Assembly: GCF_017353415.1 (NCBI RefSeq)
Contig: NZ_JAFMPX010000024.1
Coordinates: forward strand, 1-54,792
Length of the DNA: 54,792 nucleotides
From: Arthrobacter sp. E3
Lineage (GTDB): Bacteria > Actinomycetota > Actinomycetes > Actinomycetales > Micrococcaceae
Direction of reading: 5' to 3'
The notes under the pieces were generated by a model. That model had not been told where the DNA came from. It searched no databases and was given only the letters and a program-made list of their open reading frames with translations. Shown piece after piece: positions 51,460 through 54,792 of this stretch. Positions within the stretch are counted from its first letter, which is position 1. Every line of letters starts with the position of its first letter. Position numbers and translations under genes: made by a program.

Positions 51460-52556
51460 TGCCAGAGATCAATGAGGACTTTGCCCAACTGAGCGAGCAG
51501 CTGATGCTGGTAGCCGGATTGGCTTATGCAGTGGCGTTTTGCGCCTACGCCTGGGATCTTGTGACCTTCAGCCAGGCAGTCAAGAGGGGCCTGGCTGGCC
51601 ACTCGGCTGATGAAGCGGCGGGTGTCCACAGCGAAAGCCGCGTCGCTGAATTTGCCGGAATTGGTTCTCGTCTTGCCGCAGAACAGGGGCTGGGCTCCGG
51701 CCCGCTTGACCGTGCGGTACGTCCCAGCAGCAAAACCCATGACGGTTCCGACGGCATCACCGCCGGGGACTCGATGCGCTACGGTGCGGAACGCCGCGTT
51801 GTGGCCAGGGTGGCCGTGGCACTGACTGTTGTGGCCGCCGTCGTCCAAGGCTTTGCCGTGGTGTTCCGCGGTTTGGCCGCAGGACGCGTGCCGTGGGGCA
51901 ACATGTATGAATTCTGCACCACTGGATCATTCGTGGTGGCCGTAGTGTTCTTGTTGGTTCTGACCCGCCGTGACCTGCGTTTCCTGGGTACTTTTGTCAT
52001 CGGACTGGTGCTGGTCATGGTGGTCGCCGCCTCAGTCTCATTCTGGACGCCTGTGGGGCATTTGGTTCCGGCGCTGCAAAGCTACTGGTTGATCATTCAC
52101 GTTTCAATCGCCGTCATGTCCTCGGCGCTGTTCACGCTCACGTTCGCGATGTCGGTCCTGCAACTTTTCCAGGCCCGCCGTGAAGCCTCGATCGCGTCCG
52201 GAAAGAAGGACAAGGCGCTCGTCATGCGGCTGGTTCCGAACGCTTTGAGCCTGGAAAACCTGTCCTACCGCATCAACGGCATCGCCTTTGTCGGCTGGAC
52301 CCTGACGCTCATGTTTGGCGCCATCTGGGCGGAAAAGGCGTGGGGCCGCTTCTGGGGTTGGGATACGAAGGAAGTGTGGACGTTCGTCATCTGGGTGGTC
52401 TACGCCGGCTACCTGCATGCCCGCGCCACAAAGGGCTGGACCGGCACCCGCGCCGCCTGGCTGTCCATTGTGGGCTACCTGTGCGTGGTCTTCAACTTCA
52501 CCATTGTGAACATGTACTTCTCCGGCCTGCACTCGTACGCAGGCGTCGGCAGCTGA
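51459..52556 (+). CDS. ccsB: CcsB/CcsA-type cytochrome c biogenesis protein
   Basis: Haem-handling membrane subunit of system II cytochrome c maturation, 365 residues. The tryptophan-rich WWD-like domain is WGRFWGWDTKEVWTFVIWVVYAGYLHAR near residue 300. Haem histidines would lie in LIIHVSIAVMSSALFTL near 210 and in the last helix (YFSGLHSYAG). About 90 N-terminal residues form an extra helix plus a disordered loop. ATG 51459 overlaps the resB stop by one base. The operon ends with a perfect terminator hairpin. Confidence 0.95.
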   Translation: MPEINEDFAQLSEQLMLVAGLAYAVAFCAYAWDLVTFSQAVKRGLAGHSADEAAGVHSESRVAEFAGIGSRLAAEQGLGSGPLDRAVRPSSKTHDGSDGITAGDSMRYGAERRVVARVAVALTVVAAVVQGFAVVFRGLAAGRVPWGNMYEFCTTGSFVVAVVFLLVLTRRDLRFLGTFVIGLVLVMVVAASVSFWTPVGHLVPALQSYWLIIHVSIAVMSSALFTLTFAMSVLQLFQARREASIASGKKDKALVMRLVPNALSLENLSYRINGIAFVGWTLTLMFGAIWAEKAWGRFWGWDTKEVWTFVIWVVYAGYLHARATKGWTGTRAAWLSIVGYLCVVFNFTIVNMYFSGLHSYAGVGS

Positions 52557-52590
52557 TTTAGCCAGAGCTCACCGGCCCCAACGGGCCTAA

Positions 52591-52629
52591 GAAAACCGCC
52601 CGGCTTGGTTCTCAAGCCGGGCGGTTTTC
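52591..52629. terminator. Bidirectional terminator after ccsB
   Basis: GAAAACCGCCCGGCTTG (52591-52607) is the exact inverse of 52613-52629 with a 5-base loop. Each strand ends the stem in TTTTC. It separates the convergent ccsB operon and the DoxX-like gene. Confidence 0.88.
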
Positions 52630-52657
52630 TGTGGGGTAAGGTTGCAGGATTCAGCGG

Positions 52658-53116
52658 TTACTTGTGGGTCTTGCGAAAACCTGAAGTCGTGTAGCCGCGG
52701 GCAAGCAGCCCTAGTGCAATGGCGGCCACCATCAGACCAAAGTCACGCAATGCCACGTCGTAGAAGCCAGAGTACGTGAGCAGGTTGATGACAATGCCAG
52801 CCAGCCACAGGGACACTATCCAGGCCGCGTAGCGGGGTCGCACGATCATGGCAATGGCGGCGATGACCTCCACGACCCCAATGGCCATCATGGTCCCTTG
52901 TGCACTGAACGGGGAAAGGTTCTCGATCCATGGGGCCAGGTAGTTTTCCCAGTTGGTGAGGACATTGAAGAACTTGTCCAAGCCCATGATGAGCGGGATG
53001 GCGATGAAGCCAAGCCACAACAACACGAAGGCACCGTAGGCCGGATCCGCCTTCGCACGCGCCAATGCATGTGAGCTCCAACCGGTGGACGGGGCGGGGA
53101 TTGAATGGGTTGCCAT
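52658..53116 (-). CDS. DoxX-like small membrane protein
   Basis: A 152-residue protein with four helices (FVLLWLGFIAIPLIMGLDKF, MMAIGVVEVIAAIAMIV, YAAWIVSLWLAGIVINLLTY, FGLMVAAIALGLLARGY), resembling the DoxX/DUF417-like group. LDKFFNVLTNWENYLAP is a characteristic segment. Quinone or thiosulfate-related functions are known for a few members, none demonstrated here. ATG 53116 has GGAGG right before it. A 23-base near-perfect palindrome lies 12 bases upstream of the start and probably controls it. Confidence 0.85.
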   Translation of the reverse strand: MATHSIPAPSTGWSSHALARAKADPAYGAFVLLWLGFIAIPLIMGLDKFFNVLTNWENYLAPWIENLSPFSAQGTMMAIGVVEVIAAIAMIVRPRYAAWIVSLWLAGIVINLLTYSGFYDVALRDFGLMVAAIALGLLARGYTTSGFRKTHK

Positions 53117-53128
53117 GACTCCTCCATC

Positions 53129-53151
53129 TAAAAACGTAAGTTATGTTTTTA
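53129..53151. promoter_or_regulatory. Palindromic operator upstream of the DoxX-like gene
   Basis: TAAAAACGTAA-G-TTATGTTTTTA: eleven-base half-sites with one mismatch around a single central base. Strong symmetry, AT-richness and position just before the DoxX-like start suggest the operator of a MarR-, PadR- or HxlR-type dimeric repressor. The regulator gene is not adjacent. Confidence 0.7.
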
Positions 53152-53278
53152 GAATGCGCCTGAAGTTGTCAGGTGTCAATAGCCAGTTACCACTGAACCC
53201 GGAAACGCAGAAACGTGGGGCGGGGCAGCTGCCCGGCCCACGCCGTCGAACGTAAATATTAATCTGCTTGCGGTGGAT

Positions 53279-54646
53279 CTACTTGCTATGGACGCGGTCC
53301 TGACCGGTCAGTGTGGCCAGGGTGCCGGTGTCCACATTCTGTGACGGGCCGTTGAGGTAGCGCCCCAGGGAGTCGTCCATGGCGTTGATCCAGCGGGTGT
53401 GGTGCCGGCTGGCCATGGTGCCGGTGACAACCGAGCGGTGGGCCATGTCGCGGTAGCCGAGGATATCCGTTTCCTTGTGGTGCATCCAGTCCTTGAACAG
53501 CTGTGAAACGGCGTCCAGATCAAACGGCGGATAGTCGGTGGCGGCAATGAGCTCGCGCAGGTAGTCGGACTGGAAATCCGCCTCGGCGTTGTGGTCGGGC
53601 AGCGCAGCCTGGCGCTCAAGCCACAGTGCGACGTCGGCCTCCCGATCAGCCAGCTGTGGCAGCTCGATTTTCCCTGTCATGACATCACGGGCAAACCATG
53701 CCTGCGCGTCAAACATGTTGAACGTGTAGTACTGGTCCTGGGCGCCAAGGTAGAACAGGTTCGTGTTCTGCTGCCACACAATGCCCTTGTATAGATTCCC
53801 CGGGTAGAGCACGTTCTTGGACTTCAGCGACAGTTCGCTGGGCAGGAAGGGGTACTTGTGCTGGTATCCGGTGCACAGCACGACGGCGTCAAAGTCGCCC
53901 TGGGTGCCGTCACTGAAGTGCGCCGTAGTGCCATCGAAGCGGGTGACCAGCGGACGTTCCACCGTGTTCTCTGGCCAGTCAAAGCCCATGGGTGCGCTGC
54001 GATAGCTAAACGTGACGGAGGCTGCACCCATTTTGTGAGCCTGCATGCCTATGTCCTCGGCCGAGTAACTGCTGCCGATCATGAGCATGTTCTTGCCTGA
54101 AAAACGCTCGGCGCCACGGAAGTCATGGGCGTGCAGGACTTCGCCGGGGAACGTGTTGATGCCCTCGAACTCGGGGACTGCCGGGATGGAGAAGTGGCCG
54201 GTGGAAACCACCAGTTTGTCAAAGATGTGGTTCGTGGTGTCGCCCGTGGCAAGGTCCTCGACGGTGAGCGTGAACTCCTCCGTGGCCGGGTTCCAGCTCG
54301 TGTGGCGGGCCACGGTGTTGAACTGCACGTACTTGCGGACATCGGATTTCTCAACGCGTCCTTTGATGTAGTCAAAAAGGACTTCACGCGGCGGGAAGGA
54401 GGAGATGGGGCGGCCAAAGTGTTCGTCAAAGGAGTAGTCGGAAAATTCCAGGCATTCCTTGGGGCCGTTGGACCAGAGGTGCCGGTACATGCTGGAGTGG
54501 ACGGGTTCACCGTGGCCGTCGAGGCCCGTGCGCCAGCTGCTGTTCCACTGTCCGCCCCAGTCGGCCTGCTTTTCAAAGCACATGATTTCGGGGATTTGTG
54601 CACCGTTTTCCCGCGCTCCCTCTACGTCAGGCTGGTTGTGAGTCAT
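53279..54646 (-). CDS. Flavin monooxygenase (trimethylamine monooxygenase-like) lacking the first FAD motif
   Basis: Homologous over its length to bacterial trimethylamine monooxygenases: CFEKQADWGGQWNSSWRTG, MYRHLWSNGPKECLEFSDYSF, then DYIKGRVEK, STGHFSIPAVPEFEG and the NADPH motif MLMIGSSYSAEDIG (near residue 185), and VLCTGYQHKYPFL. The normal N-terminus, with GxGxxG and about 20 further residues, is absent: MTHNQPDVEGARENGAQIPE goes directly into the EIxCFEK segment. An in-frame deletion seems to have removed it, so activity is doubtful. ATG 54646; an in-frame ATG at 54676 exists. The transposase-like ORF starts just beyond. Confidence 0.8.
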   Translation of the reverse strand: MTHNQPDVEGARENGAQIPEIMCFEKQADWGGQWNSSWRTGLDGHGEPVHSSMYRHLWSNGPKECLEFSDYSFDEHFGRPISSFPPREVLFDYIKGRVEKSDVRKYVQFNTVARHTSWNPATEEFTLTVEDLATGDTTNHIFDKLVVSTGHFSIPAVPEFEGINTFPGEVLHAHDFRGAERFSGKNMLMIGSSYSAEDIGMQAHKMGAASVTFSYRSAPMGFDWPENTVERPLVTRFDGTTAHFSDGTQGDFDAVVLCTGYQHKYPFLPSELSLKSKNVLYPGNLYKGIVWQQNTNLFYLGAQDQYYTFNMFDAQAWFARDVMTGKIELPQLADREADVALWLERQAALPDHNAEADFQSDYLRELIAATDYPPFDLDAVSQLFKDWMHHKETDILGYRDMAHRSVVTGTMASRHHTRWINAMDDSLGRYLNGPSQNVDTGTLATLTGQDRVHSK

Positions 54647-54674
54647 TCGTGTCTTTTGATTAAAAGAGCCAGCC

Positions 54675-54792
54675 ATGTCATCAATTACGAAGGGTTATAC
54701 AAGGGATGAGATTCGTGGGTTGGTCCATGAATATTATTTGCAGCCTCATGGAACGAGGAAGGCTTGGCTTGATTCCAAGTCTTTGACGGTGT
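54675..54792 (+). mobile_element. 5' part of a transposase OrfA-like gene (cut by window edge)
   Basis: ATG 54675 opens 39 codons to the edge: MSSITKGYTRDEIRGLVHEY continuing with YLQPHGTRKAWLDSKSLTV. The phrase HGTRKxWL after an acidic/aromatic helix is like the N-terminal helix-turn-helix of IS3-type OrfA transposases. The codons are notably AT-rich compared with the neighbouring genes, in keeping with a foreign origin. AAAGAG-like sequence precedes the ATG. Identification is moderate because the rest of the gene is outside the window. Confidence 0.5.

Overview
The window is ordinary chromosomal DNA from a high-GC Gram-positive bacterium of the Actinomycetota. Ssd/Tad pilus genes, a BldC-like regulator, Rex, a bS22-type mini ribosomal protein, the ResB/CcsB cytochrome c system and topA point there. 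The remembered look of the proteins suggests Micrococcaceae, probably Arthrobacter in the broad sense. The genus is an inference from family resemblance; no search was run. I see no rRNA, tRNA, CRISPR array or phage module.

Layout. 0-7 kb: acetyl-CoA synthetase, a three-helix membrane protein with a long low-complexity tail, endonuclease III, a CoA-type NUDIX hydrolase and a PolA-like polymerase. 7.3-13 kb: a tight Tad (Flp pilus) operon (Ssd, TadA, TadB, TadC, DUF4244 pilin-like protein, TadE, TadG-like). Its last gene runs 133 bp into a convergent MrfA-type helicase. 15-21 kb: GNAT acetyltransferase, TrhO tRNA hydroxylase, TPR protein, DUF421 membrane protein, a remnant of a lipoprotein gene, a ClC channel with CBS and TrkA-C domains, a VOC protein and a YrhK protein. 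21.3-22.5 kb is a decay zone: a WYL-regulator C-terminus, a VOC gene with an internal deletion and a frameshifted DUF3052 gene. 22.5-31 kb: methyltransferase, MgtC, topA, Ppx/GppA phosphatase, sugar-phosphate isomerase-like protein and proC.

31-42.5 kb: two alkylguanine-DNA alkyltransferases flank a small sigma factor in one overlapping operon. Then come a TrkH/TrkA potassium uptake pair, AcuC deacetylase, an ArsR-type regulator with a disordered tail, gdhA, a DUF1961 protein with a 14-codon upstream ORF, a D-amino-acid dehydrogenase and DAHP synthase. An apparent ribosome-mediated attenuator precedes DAHP synthase: a 19-residue leader peptide containing Trp, Tyr, Tyr and Phe within six codons, probably on a leaderless transcript, followed by competing hairpins.

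42.5-54.8 kb: BldC-like regulator, bS22, HAD phosphatase, glutaredoxin, Rex, two membrane proteins, YceI, and a cytochrome c maturation operon (phosphatase, TlpA, CcdA, ResB, CcsB). A DoxX-like protein follows, with a strong palindromic operator. Last is a trimethylamine-monooxygenase-like flavoprotein that has lost its N-terminal FAD motif and lies next to the start of a transposase-like ORF at the window edge.

The observations most worth following are the aromatic attenuator, the alkyltransferase-sigma-alkyltransferase operon, the flavoprotein without an FAD motif beside a possible insertion sequence, and the decay zone at 21-22 kb. Several convergent or downstream intergenic spaces carry long, nearly perfect hairpins.
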